A stretch of DNA of 64,000 bases from Ottelia alismoides (Eukaryota; Streptophyta; Magnoliopsida; Alismatales; Hydrocharitaceae): assembly GCA_037367405.1 (NCBI GenBank), contig JAZKJV010000684.1:558001-622000 (forward strand), read 5' to 3'. Below are positions 1 to 9,028 of this stretch, in pieces. Numbering within the stretch: position 1 is the first letter of the stretch; each line of letters starts with the position of its first letter. The notes beneath the pieces were generated by a model, which was given only the letters and a program-made list of their open reading frames with translations, searched no databases and was not told the DNA's origin. The position numbers and the translations under genes were made by a program.

Positions 1-69
1 CATCAAAGATTCTTGAGCAGCGGTCTCTTGTCGAAATACGCTTACGTCTCAACATCCACATAAAAATAC

Positions 70-662
70 CTATTCTACTCGGCACTTTAAGTCCCGAATG
101 AAATTGCAATCATGAACTAAGATGGTTGGCACTGGCATTGGTGTTTTGGCTATTGCTTTGTAGGCTTGTTTGACCATAAACTCATTCTCTTTCCGAACCC
201 AATGATACCTGCCAACCAACAAACCCTCCATTCTTCCTAAAACATCCAGAAGTTGAAGGAATTCCTCTAAACGATGATCTGAGAAGTTTGCCAAGAAAGA
301 GGACATCCAGGAGGGAGTGGGTTCTCTGTTGTAGTGTTGTAGTGTTGTAACGCACCACAGCCGCTCGATCAAGCTCGAGCTTGATCGAGCGGCTGTGGTG
401 CGTTACAGCATTGCAGCACCACAGCAGACGATCCAAATGCCATCCAAGAACCTTTAACCCAACAATCCTTTACCCAAACCTCACAATTTGCAGATAAGGC
501 AAAAAGGCATGGAAATCTGCCGAATAGTGTGCCCTCGCATGTCCAATTATCCATCCAGAAGGCAAAATATGATCCATCTCCAAGATCTAGATGATATAGG
601 TTGGGGAAAAGCAGCAATATTGCATTGATACCTTTCAAGAAGGTCGAGGCATAGAAAGACAA
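70..662 (-). pseudogene. LINE (L1-like) reverse-transcriptase polyprotein remnant
   Basis: Read on the minus strand, 369-662 encodes LDLGDGSYFAFWMDNW followed by GRFPCLFALS, and 70-318 encodes RLEEFLQLLDVLGRMEG, then WVRKENEFMVKQAYK. The order (G-D-G-x-x-x-x-F-W-x-D-x-W, then RFP-x-L-x-A-L-S, then W-x-x-x-x-x-x-F-x-V-K-x-A-Y) is typical of the region after the RT domain in plant L1-type LINE polyproteins, before the zf-RVT domain. The two halves are separated by a palindromic MITE at 325-428. No endonuclease or RT core is in the window; the element would extend left of base 1 and was probably 5'-truncated, as most LINEs are. The family assignment rests on recognising this motif order only. 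It is not a functional gene. Confidence 0.6.
325..428. mobile_element. Palindromic MITE with a 60-bp perfect palindrome core
   Basis: Positions 347-406 form a perfect 60-bp palindrome centred between 376 and 377. The inverted repeat continues outwards to 325/428, with six mismatches that are all G:T or A:C. This is what C-to-T or G-to-A transitions on one arm would leave. The ends read CTGTTGTAGTG on the left and, in reverse complement, CTGCTGTGGTG on the right. It interrupts a LINE coding frame, so it is a later insertion. No target duplication is clear, so the transposon superfamily is open. Confidence 0.6.
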
Positions 663-1205
663 CTGTTGAGGGATAGTGTACTACACTCGAACGCTATAGA
701 TGCTGCAACATTGATGATAATGATATATATATATATCCATCATGGCATCCAAATGTGATGATAATGAATACAATTGAAAACAAATTGTATCGAATATTTA
801 TATATGCATCCCAACAACCAAATGTGGTGATAATTAACTTAATCATATACGAATAGAAATATATATTATATGTCACTTGCCATGATGTTGTTTGGTTATA
901 TATTTATATCTCATTTATCCTTATTTGATTCATTATAAGAATGAACCTACATGAATGTGGTGTTATTGGATATGTATCCAATTGCATTCTTTCCAATTTT
1001 ATATATTCATATGGTTTACATTATCAGCATAATTTCATATATCCTCATTAATTAATTATTTGCGTATGTTTACATATTATTATTCGAATGCATTCATTAC
1101 TATTTAGATTATCATATCCCGATATTATCTTTATGAATATGTAGATACAGATATACATATTTGCATATTGTTTGCATATTTATATATGTTGCCTTTCCAT
1201 TGGCA
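663..1205. other. AT-rich intergenic stretch
   Basis: No gene is recognisable. A motif close to CCAAATGTGATGATAAT appears near 752 and, as CCAAATGTGGTGATAATTA, near 817. A TA-rich run lies at 722-736. Nothing else is supported. Confidence 0.4.
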
Positions 1206-1325
1206 GTGTCTCTCTGTATTCAGAGAACATACCTTACCTCGACAATGTTCATTCAAGTCCAAGTGTTTCTCTTTATTCAGAGAGCATACCCTATATCGAC
1301 AATGTTCATTCAAGTCCAAGTGTCC
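1206..1325. repeat. 57-bp tandem duplication
   Basis: A 57-bp unit starting at 1206 is repeated at 1263, and the first bases of a third copy start at 1320. Both full units contain GACAATGTTCATTCAAGTCC and an ATTCAGAGA core, with a few substitutions between them. No coding meaning is evident. Confidence 0.8.
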
Positions 1326-2149
1326 ACAAATATAAATATTTTTATCATAGAATCGATAATTTTATTTTAATATTAAGTGACAAAATTGCATAGAAATAAT
1401 TGACCAATCTAACATCTGAACAAATCAGATCCACGAAGGAGTGACGACAATGACATTTCGTGAGTTTCAAAGTTGATAAATAAATTTTACGAAAAAAAAA
1501 GTATAATCAACTATTTTGATTTATTGATACTTATCTATTAAATAAGCATTTACCTTGGCATTAATTGGGTACCCATTACAAAGATACCCGTTGGAACATG
1601 GTGGGTTGACCCATGACCTGATAACAACGGGTCGTGGCAGGTCACAATCAAATGGGTCGGGTGTCCGTCCCATGGACACCCCTACCCGGTAGGATCCAAA
1701 ACAGATCTGTGAGAAGACAGTGAGCCCATATAACGCACTAGTTAAGGTGTAACAGGTTTAGTTAATGGTTGTTTGCCGGGCATTTGTACAATATCCCTGC
1801 ACATGCTCTCTTTGTGGATGATGAATGAAACAACTCGCAGTGCTCTTGCATGATACTGCAATCATCTTACAGTTGAGTTACCACTGCCACCGCCCACCGA
1901 GAAAATTTTCATCTCCACTCACAGAGCCATGCCGTTCCATTCCAATATTTGGATCGCGCCCATCCTAAACCGGCACAAAAAAGTAACAAATATAGGGCAT
2001 TGCACGGATAATTCCGCACATGGAAATTGAGCAGGGGCAACAACAACAACAACACAATCAGATACATCCAAAATCACGCAATCAGAACAGATGCAGAACA
2101 GAAGTCGAGAGAGACTGACAATGACGCGGAGGGGGAACGACAGCAGTAC
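1326..2149. other. Downstream flank of the NFD6-like gene, with a repeat-like patch
   Basis: A patch at about 1570-1690 is rich in GGGTACCC, GGGTCGGG and GACACCCCTACCC words. It holds a short hairpin (GGTGTCC...GGACACC) and looks like an old DNA transposon or MITE; its ends cannot be defined. 1740-2149 is the minus-strand downstream side of the NFD6-like gene and could hold a last small exon. Possible minus-strand acceptors ending in AG lie near 1965, 1866, 1856 and 1798; none can be chosen from sequence alone. Confidence 0.35.
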
Positions 2150-2516
2150 CTTCGGAGAGGCGGCCGTACCCGCGGAGGGAGATGGACAGCATGGAGGTCA
2201 TGAGGGCAGAGGCCGTGGCGCAGTGCATCGGGACGAGCGTCTCCGGACAGCAGCTCAACTCCACGGGCGACCTATTTTTGCAAGGGCGAAATGAGCAGCG
2301 GAATGGGACGGAACATCTCTCAGCTTGCTGCAACCAACAGACAACTAAGTTGTGGACTATTTCTGGAGTCTACCTTAGGAGTCGTGGTGCAGCAGGGAGG
2401 CGAGCGTGGCCGGGGGTAGGGCGGCGGGTGGCTTTGGCGTCGGCTGCAAGTTTCTTGGCGGCGCTGCGGAACGCTGCGGAGCGGACGGCGGACTTCGCGG
2501 AGGCGAAGGAAGCCAT
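2150..2516 (-). CDS. NFD6/NOXY2-like small mitochondrial protein, two exons seen
   Basis: Exon 1 (2374-2516, minus) starts at ATG 2516 and encodes a 47-residue N-terminus rich in Ala, Arg and Ser with no acidic residue before the only Asp at 27 ([20 protein letters not shown]...), as expected of a mitochondrial presequence. It ends CTCCTAAG before a GT donor. Exon 2 (2150-2271) follows an AATAG acceptor and encodes [16 protein letters not shown], then [14 protein letters not shown] and YGRLSEG. That is the conserved core of the plant family that includes NUCLEAR FUSION DEFECTIVE 6 and NONRESPONDING TO OXYLIPINS 2. The join makes an Arg codon directly before SPVELS, as in family members. The 102-nt intron has correct borders. 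A second donor after LSEG (GAAG/GTACTG) suggests a further small exon; without splicing the frame stops at 2082. The family's usual Trp in YGW is Arg here. Molecular function in the family is poorly known: mitochondrial, linked to fusion or oxylipin phenotypes. Confidence 0.7.
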
Positions 2517-2799
2517 TTGATTTTTGGGTGTTTTAATGACCGGCTTTCTTTGCTTTCATTTCAGCTTTCAAGCGATGGTTTAGTGAGGAAAATTATTCTC
2601 TCGTTCTCAAATAAAGTTATTTCACGTGATTTCAGAGGAACGTATATATTATCACCTAGTAAATCATCTCTTTCCGGTGATTCTTGCAAAATCTTATCTA
2701 GATCCTTTCAAAAAGCTTGTTTTACCCTTCCTCCTAAATCAAATATGATAGACATAGATTGAGATGATATTCAGAATTTCCTCTTCAAGCACCAATTTT

Positions 2800-3668
2800 A
2801 GTATTTTTTATTGATATTCTATGTATATAAAATACCAATTTTTTTGTTTTGTGATTTTTGTTTCATTTTTTGTAGACAATAAATGCATGCAAAAAAAGCA
2901 AACATGATATAAAATAATGCAATGAACAAAAATGTATTATTTATTTTTATGAGGTAAGAAAAGATTAGAATAAATGAATGGTGTGGAGTATATATGTGAA
3001 TTAGGTTAGTGAGCTCAAGTCAGAATTTACATTTTCCTTTACTTCCTTTACTTTTCAGATTTTTTTTATTTTTTAATTTTATGTAATTAGTTAAAGTATG
3101 AAATGAAATAAAGGAATAAACAATAAATAAATCAAAAAGGATCAAAATGTACATGAAATGATACGTCGAGAATCAGTGAATATGTACAATACACAACTAG
3201 GTCCTGAAACACAACTTTCACAAATGAATTCCGATTGTTTTGAATTTGATCTTCATTTGTATATGATTGAATGTACATTAATTTAAAATTGAGTAGATTG
3301 GATTGAATTTGGGCATTGTATATGAGATATATCAAATTTTACAACTTTCTATGCTAGAATTAGAGTTTGGGTTTGTTTCACGTATACGAAGTTTATATTT
3401 TTAGAATTTTTCATTGATTGATATTAATGATATGTACACAACTGAGTTAGTTTTATGTCAACTGGAGCTGGTGTGAATTAATTAAAAATAGGTGAAGCTT
3501 GGTGAATATTTACAGCTGAATATGAATCCACAATGAAATGTTAATTTATGCAAATCATTTATTAGTGCATGAATGTTAATTATGAGATATAAACATATGA
3601 ATGCACCTAATTATTCATGACAAAGCTCTACTTTAAGCTAATTAATGTGATGAATCACATACTCATCA
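2800..3668 (-). repeat. Start of a degenerate Athila-like 3' LTR (minus strand)
   Basis: On the minus strand the sequence starting at 3668 reads TGATGA directly after a G-run tract. It then shares a scattered series of words with the start of the 3' LTR at 53211: ATTCATCAC, TTAGCT, a CATG-containing stretch, TATCTCATA. The lower limit is not visible, because the AT-rich sequence fades out somewhere between about 2520 and 2900, just upstream of the NFD6-like gene on the same strand. It is much more diverged than the main Athila LTRs, so it is an older insertion or a different subfamily. 2521-2800 holds nothing else that I recognise. Confidence 0.5.
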
Positions 3669-3680
3669 ACCCCCTATACA
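3669..3680 (-). other. Polypurine tract of the minus-strand Athila-like element
   Basis: The minus strand reads TGTATAGGGGGT immediately before the TGATGA LTR start. The main Athila element has AGTATAGGGGGG immediately before its TGATGA start at 53211. The matching tract and LTR start give both the element type and its orientation. Confidence 0.55.
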
Positions 3681-5006
3681 TAAACCTTGCTCATCCCTGA
3701 ACACTAAAGAATAAAGAGGTGAAATGAGATTGGATTCCATACCAAGATCATGAACAAAAGGTGAAAATGGAGCTCGATCCATACTTTAGATTAATTGTTT
3801 AGCAGACGTCTTGTGAGAATTAGGACTTTAAAATCAATATTCTTCAAGTTCTAAACGTTGTTGTGTCGTTCGACTCAGAAGTTATCTTAGATCAATCTCC
3901 CTCCCAATGCATGCTCTATGGACATGAAACAACTATCTCTTTTATGTGTAAAGGGTGTTACCTCTCCCCATATGAAATGATGAACTACCATGCAGACCTC
4001 TCCTCCAGTAACTCATCCTTAGGGAGTCAGATATTTCCTTCTAAGTTCAAGTGCTTCTAGTACTATTAAAAAGAGAAAGATGTAAGAAATTAGAGCTTAG
4101 CCAGTGTAGCTTAATCTCCTATTTGAAGCTTGGCTAGTGTAGTCCAGTCTTCGCTATACATGCAATGGACCATTATGATCAAGAAATTGAAATTTTAATT
4201 TTTGCTCTGTGTTTTTTTGGCCTTTTTTTTAATTTTTTATCCATTAATTCATAGTACACTTTTTTATTTTGGGTACAAGAGTGAACAACCATGTGAGTTG
4301 GTTGCACTGACCCTCGCCTCGATAGGATGGCTAAGTACTGGCAGACTATTCCTCATCTAAAGATTTATTTCAACCTATACTCCACGCTACTAGAAAAGGA
4401 ATCCACACAGTCTTCCAACACCCTGTCTTAGTTGAGCTAAGTGCATAGTGCTAGATTCAAGATTAATTCCCTATTCAATAGTTGTCCTCAGAACGAGGCA
4501 ATCAGTTTATACACTAAGAGTCAGATCCTGAACATTATCACGTGAAACTCTGAGATTTAAATTTGGGATCCAAAGCTTCTAAAATCCTACTTCTCAATAA
4601 AGTTCCTCTAAAAAGTAAGTGGATTAAGGTCAAGTCAAGACCACTCTCGATTTTTACCCATGGCTTGGTTCATAACCCATTGAATTTTCACCAATGCATA
4701 TGCATGGTATGTTGAATGAAGTGCATATGCTTTAGATACATTTACTTTATGGCTTTTTTATTTGAAAGGATTATACATATTTGCAAGTATTTTACATATT
4801 GTACATGTTTTACAAAATTGGCAGATTTTACAAGAGTTGTCTGCACCACGTATTAAGTTAATACTGTATACAAAAGGTACGATACCATATAGAATAATGA
4901 AATGCATAGTATGTACAAAAATGCAACTTGCCTCCCCTATATGTAGTTTATTCTAAGTATAACGAGGTGCAAAAGAAGGAATGAGAGGGCAAGTTGACCG
5001 CTCCCC

Positions 5007-5139
5007 CTATACTTCGGCTTTGGTCAGCCTAAGTATAGAAGAAGGCAAAAATGAGGCGGACGAGGGCAAGAAGAGGAATGATGAGTATATATAGGGTGGA
5101 CATAGGTCCCCCTTTATTTAGGACTTTGCCTAAGTATAG
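5007..5139 (-). repeat. Two stem-loop modules, CTATACTT type, minus strand
   Basis: 5007-5038 folds with 13-nt arms (CTATACTTCGGCT against AGCCTAAGTATAG, one mismatch). On the minus strand it is followed by a G-run. 5108-5139 is a second, more decayed copy. The same module occurs three times at 51264-51470 in the main Athila element, which ties the two elements together. Confidence 0.65.
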
Positions 5140-5191
5140 AAGAAGTACAAGGAGACCGATGGGATCAAGGGAAGAATGTACACATGATCAA

Positions 5192-5510
5192 CGAGGTATT
5201 TGAAAAACCTTCTTGCCGGAGTGAGACAGGAGGGAATATGGAAGTGAATAATGTAACGAAGAAGATTCCCATCCCTCATTAGAGTCATCCTTAGAAGAAT
5301 AGTAATTTTCGACAAAGGCTCTCCAACTATTTTTAATCTTCAAATACTCGCTCAAAATGTGTTCATTAATATGATTAACTAACTCGCCCTCAGATGATGA
5401 ATATTGTAAATCCTTGAACTTGGCATATCTCGGATCCTATATAATAAGATCTGGCTTGTCAAGAGGAAACCAACGGAATTTGGTTTGTGTGAATCGACTT
5501 CGTTTCGATT
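5192..5510 (-). pseudogene. Unrecognised reading frame, cut by the chromovirus-like LTR
   Basis: One minus-strand frame stays open for about 106 codons apart from a single TAG at about 5437-5439. It includes TKFRWFPLDKPDLII, then DPRYAKFKDLQYSSSEGELV, then KIKNSWRAFVENYYSSKDDS and SGKKVFQIPR. It has no ATG at the start and runs straight into the foreign LTR at 5511, so its upstream part was separated by that insertion. It lies where an Athila element would carry a gene after integrase, just before the stem-loop modules. I do not recognise the protein. It could be an env-like or extra ORF of the element, or an unrelated captured fragment. Confidence 0.35.
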
Positions 5511-5894
5511 TGTTATGATTTTCGGAAGAAAGAGAAGTAAGAAGGGTTAAGACGTCATTAACCCATAATGATTGTCATTAACACTAATTAAACATGATTA
5601 AAGAATCTAACAATGAATTGAAAACCGCTAATAATCATTAGCAAACACTACTCAATAGTTAGCAAAATATAAGCGCAAGCCGCGAAAGTTAAATCGTGAT
5701 TAGTGAAAGTTAATCACGATTAACGTTAATTAAGCGTCATTAGTGAATCTAGAATCCTCTAGAATGTTCTAACTTAAGCCCCAAGTTTGGGATAAGTTTT
5801 GGCTAAAACTATGGGCCAAAACCAAGGGTCGTTAAACCATGGTTAAGGTCTAAACCATGGTTTTCTAACCATGGTTAGTGTTTTTTCTGGAGCC

Positions 5895-5902
5895 TATAAA
5901 TA
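5895..5902 (+). promoter_or_regulatory. TATA box of the chromovirus-like LTR
   Basis: TATAAATA sits inside GC-richer flanks and is followed within 40-60 bp by a pyrimidine-rich stretch, as expected at a U3/R border. Confidence 0.6.
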
Positions 5903-6017
5903 GACCCCCCTGCCCATTCATTCTCTGCGATCTCCACTACCACCACCACCCCAAGGGCTAGGGTCGAGAGGTCGGGAGGAGGAGTGGGAGGCGAGGGAGA
6001 AGCGCTAACGAAGTGAA

Positions 6018-6410
6018 CCCTGTGATTCGTCACACATTCACTCATCTAAGATGCGTGGCCGATTCTCCATCGCTTATGTTTCTATTCTTTCAATTATGCT
6101 TTTATAGTTATTTTGATAGAGAAATCTGTGTAATACCCTACTTAGGAGCGGGCGGCTATGCACGTTAGTGCACCCTGTGATTCGTCACACAATCACTCAC
6201 CTAAGATGCATGGTGTCTACCGATTCTTCATCTCTTGTTGTTTGAGTATATTCTTTCAGTTTCGTTGTTGTTTTCCACTCGATTGATTTTATAGAGGAAA
6301 CTCTTTTATTTTCATTTTCAAATATGTCCCGATATAAGGGGAAACTTTGCCGAAAATTTTCTAGAAATATGCACCGATATAAGGAGAAACTCTGTCGAAA
6401 TTTCAAGAGA
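6018..6410 (+). repeat. Two local duplications inside the LTR
   Basis: CCCTGTGATTCGTCACAC occurs at 6018 and again at 6173 with related flanks (a roughly 155-bp offset, diverged). A 45-bp unit beginning AATATG and containing CGATATAAGG and GAAACT is tandemly repeated at 6321 and 6366. Both lie in the transcribed part of the LTR. Confidence 0.65.
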
Positions 6411-7906
6411 AAATATGTTCTTTGCGTTCTTCGTGTTCTTCAAGTTCTTGACACGTTCTTAGCGTTTTTGATACGAAAATGAAATTCGATCTTTTAGGAG
6501 CCTTAAAACATCCTTTCTGAAATAAAACACGATAAAGCCTTGCATACGCGAGAGAGAGCTCAATTAGGTAACGAAATCCTTCCTTTCGCTGTTGGGTTTT
6601 CATACGAGATTATTGAAATTATTGATTTTATGTTCTTTGCTATGAAGAACCCTAATTTTTGGTTATTTTTGGAAAAGTCTGAAGAGTTGCTTTGTGTTTC
6701 CCACTAAAATAAGGTTTAAGCATCAAATTGATGCGGTGGCTTTGAAAGTTAGGGTTTGGGAGTTAAAATAGGCATAAATATAAGTATACATGCATATGAG
6801 TAATATATATATATATGCAAGTCTATACTAAGTGTTTCTGATTATGCAAATCGAAGACTTAACGAAAGAATTACATCATGGGAATTGATGTGGTTTGAGT
6901 TGGATCCTGAAAAGGATCGTGTGTCGTGTTAAGGATGATTGGGAGTAGAACTACAGGTCGGGCATGCAATCTGTAGGTTTGTCGGAAGGAACTCGTATTA
7001 GCATTTCCCTACCTAGGTGGTACACGGTTGCCCTGTTATGATAAGTGCGCACAAAATGAATGATTTGCAACGCGTGGTACCGGGAGCCAATATCTTCGGA
7101 TTGAACGACGGAAGATGTGGTCGTGCCATGTGGAAGCACGGGTGGTTCAATAGCGGTTGGGTCACGATAATATGTATTTAAAGACGCTAGGTTATATGAT
7201 TAAATGTTAGCAAGAGGTTTTAAGAAGCCGAGTCCTCGAGGACGGTGTGCTAATTTATTTTGCAGACCAAGGGTTTGAGACCCTATTTAATAAAAAAAGA
7301 AATTGTCAGGGTAGTATTGGAGGATTGGTTGAGGCGACGTGCGGCGGCATAAGCTTACCAAGATCAACACAATCTCCAATTCTGAAGTGTCCACAGCTTC
7401 GGAGTCTAAGAATGGTGTAGTTCCCCTGGACTAATCCCTGATGTGGAATAGAAAGGAATAAGACTTAAATTAATGAAAGGATTGTAACTTTTAATGACAA
7501 CAAGTTTAGGGAAAACACACAATTTGTTTGCTTTTCTCTTCTTCGTTATTAGCATTTGCTAATTGTTATCCTATGATTTATGGAAAACTCAACAGGTATC
7601 TGTGAGCCATCGCAAGGATCTTAATAGACATCCAGCCAGCCACAGTGGTTTTACTTTGTAAGGTAGTTAGTAATCATTTGTATATTTTCCTTTCAAGCTG
7701 ATGTACATGTAAATGGTTATAGTGGGACAATGTATCATTAGAACTTTATTTTGTGAATGGAAAAGTGTTGAAATGCTTTCTTCTGAATATACTTTATTTG
7801 CAGTCTATTTCTTCATGTTAGTTATGATTGCTGAATAAATTATTGCTGAGTAACCAGATACGATTATGGGAGGATCCGACGACCCGGAATTGGGGTCGTA
7901 ACAGAT

Positions 7907-7918
7907 TGGTATCAGAGC
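7907..7918 (+). other. Primer binding site, tRNA-iMet
   Basis: TGGTATCAGAGC is the complement of the 3' end of plant initiator-Met tRNA and lies 3 bases after the LTR end at 7903. This fixes the element's orientation as plus. Confidence 0.9.
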
Positions 7919-8066
7919 TTGGTTACTCCAGTAATTTATTTAGTAATTGACAACTATGAGCGGTATTCCAAAACTAAGGTTATATTAAGATCCTTTGATC
8001 TTAATAACTGACTGCAGTACCATTCACAAGTCATTGTCCCTTATGTACATCATGCTAAGACATATA

Positions 8067-8208
8067 GGGCCTGTTTGGTGCAGGGTTGGGCAGGGTTGGC
8101 CCAACCCTGGTTACTATTCACAAGGGTACTTCCTCCTCACAGATTACTATTCACGCAGCCCAACCCAGCCCAACCCAACCCAGCCCAACCCTGCAACCAA
8201 ACAGGCCC
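8067..8208. mobile_element. 142-bp MITE with GGGCCTGTTTGG ends
   Basis: The left end GGGCCTGTTTGGT is mirrored at the right by ACCAAACAGGCCC. The terminal repeat continues for about 25 bp with one length difference, into repeated CCCAACCC blocks. TTACTATTCAC occurs twice inside. ATA flanks both ends (8064-8066 and 8209-8211), a possible 3-bp target duplication. The ends resemble PIF/Harbinger-type MITEs, but ATA is not the canonical TWA, so the superfamily is tentative. It sits in the leader between primer site and gag. Confidence 0.75.
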
Positions 8209-8246
8209 ATAGGATCTGACCTTTGACCTTGACTCATCCCAGGATC

Positions 8247-9022
8247 ATGGCAGATCAAGATGTATCTAGGCAATTAGTGGCTATGACAGCAATGCTCCAA
8301 GACATGGGGCAAAGGCAGCAAGCATTGGAGGAGAGGCTCAATGCACAAGCTGAGAGACTCGAGGCATCTAAGCCTGTGGATGCTAGGATTGAAGGTTCTG
8401 TCCATCTTTTTGAGGAAGAATCAAGTTACCATCCTTCAACTGAGTCTGCTCCTACCCCAGCTGAAGAAGCAATGGAGAAGGCCCTTCTTAGACACAAACA
8501 TTACTACATAAGTATTGAAAGGGAAAAATTCCTCGATTCAAAGGTGTAGAGACATCTACCGAGGCTGAATTATGGCTCGATGACGTTAGTAGGATGTTGA
8601 GGATAATTCATGCACCAGTTGACACATGGGTGCACTTTGCTGATTACTCCCTAATAAATTATGCACGACGATGATGGAGAGCAATTTCCAAGAAATTAGC
8701 AGATCTTGTTCCATGGGATATCTTTGAAGAGAGGTTCCGAGCTCACTTCTGTCCCTCTCATTGGGAGGAATTAAAGAGGAGAGAGTTGGCTTCTTTGAAC
8801 CAGGGTTCTAAGGCCCGTACGAGATTATCATATCCACAATACTGAGCTACTACGTTACTCACCACTCTAGAAGCTTCACCACAAGAGTGTCTTACAAAAT
8901 TTGTTAGCGGTCTTAAGGGAGATCTGCGGGAAAAGCTTGCTGGTTTTAGAGCTACAACCATAGATGAGGCAATGGACATCGCCTCTCGTATTGAGATGGA
9001 AAGGAATGAAAGCCACCAAAAT
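8247..9022 (+). pseudogene. Decayed gag of the chromovirus-like element
   Basis: From ATG 8247 the frame gives a Gln- and Glu-rich N-terminus (MADQDVSRQLVAMTAMLQ). A frameshift near 8521 moves the reading to PRFKGVETSTEAELWLDD, followed by TWVHFADYSLINYARR, FEERFRAHFCPSHWEEL, ELASLNQGSKA and ECLTKFVSGLKGDLREKLAG. This is the Retrotrans_gag order (F-x-G...A-x-x-WL, W-x-x-F...F, E-x-x-x-L-x-Q-G, F-x-x-GL). A TGA replaces a Trp codon in RRWW, and another TGA follows PQY. The frame ends at a junction with a foreign LTR at about 9028, so zinc knuckle, protease and pol are missing. Confidence 0.75.
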
Positions 9023-9028
9023 AAAAAT

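Larger units (their letters stand above)
3681..5510 (-). mobile_element. 3' untranslated part of a minus-strand Athila-like element
   Basis: This stretch lies between the polypurine tract at 3669 and the chromovirus-like LTR that starts at 5511 and cuts it off. It has the same organisation as 51136-53210 of the main Athila, read in reverse: stem-loop modules of CTATACTTAGG type followed by G-runs (5007-5038 and 5108-5139), then an AT-rich part with TTTGTACA words (about 4760-4960), then paragraphs with CCAGTGTAGC-type words (about 4095-4150). No integrase or RT coding is left. A mostly open frame at about 5192-5510 is listed separately. Assignment rests on shared order and motifs, not on a full alignment. 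Confidence 0.5.
5511..7903 (+). repeat. 5' LTR of a chromovirus-like Ty3/gypsy element
   Basis: The left end TGTTATGA and right end TCGTAACA form a short terminal inverted repeat. The right end is followed after 3 bases by a tRNA-iMet primer site. A TATAAATA box is at 5895-5902, and a CTATTTAATAAA stretch near 7283 could serve polyadenylation. Length is 2393 bp. A candidate target duplication CGATT precedes it at 5506-5510 but has no partner, because the element's 3' end is lost. Inside are two local duplications (6018/6173 and 6321/6366). The long LTR and gag type suggest a Tekay/Del-like chromovirus, but no chromodomain is left to confirm it. Confidence 0.7.
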
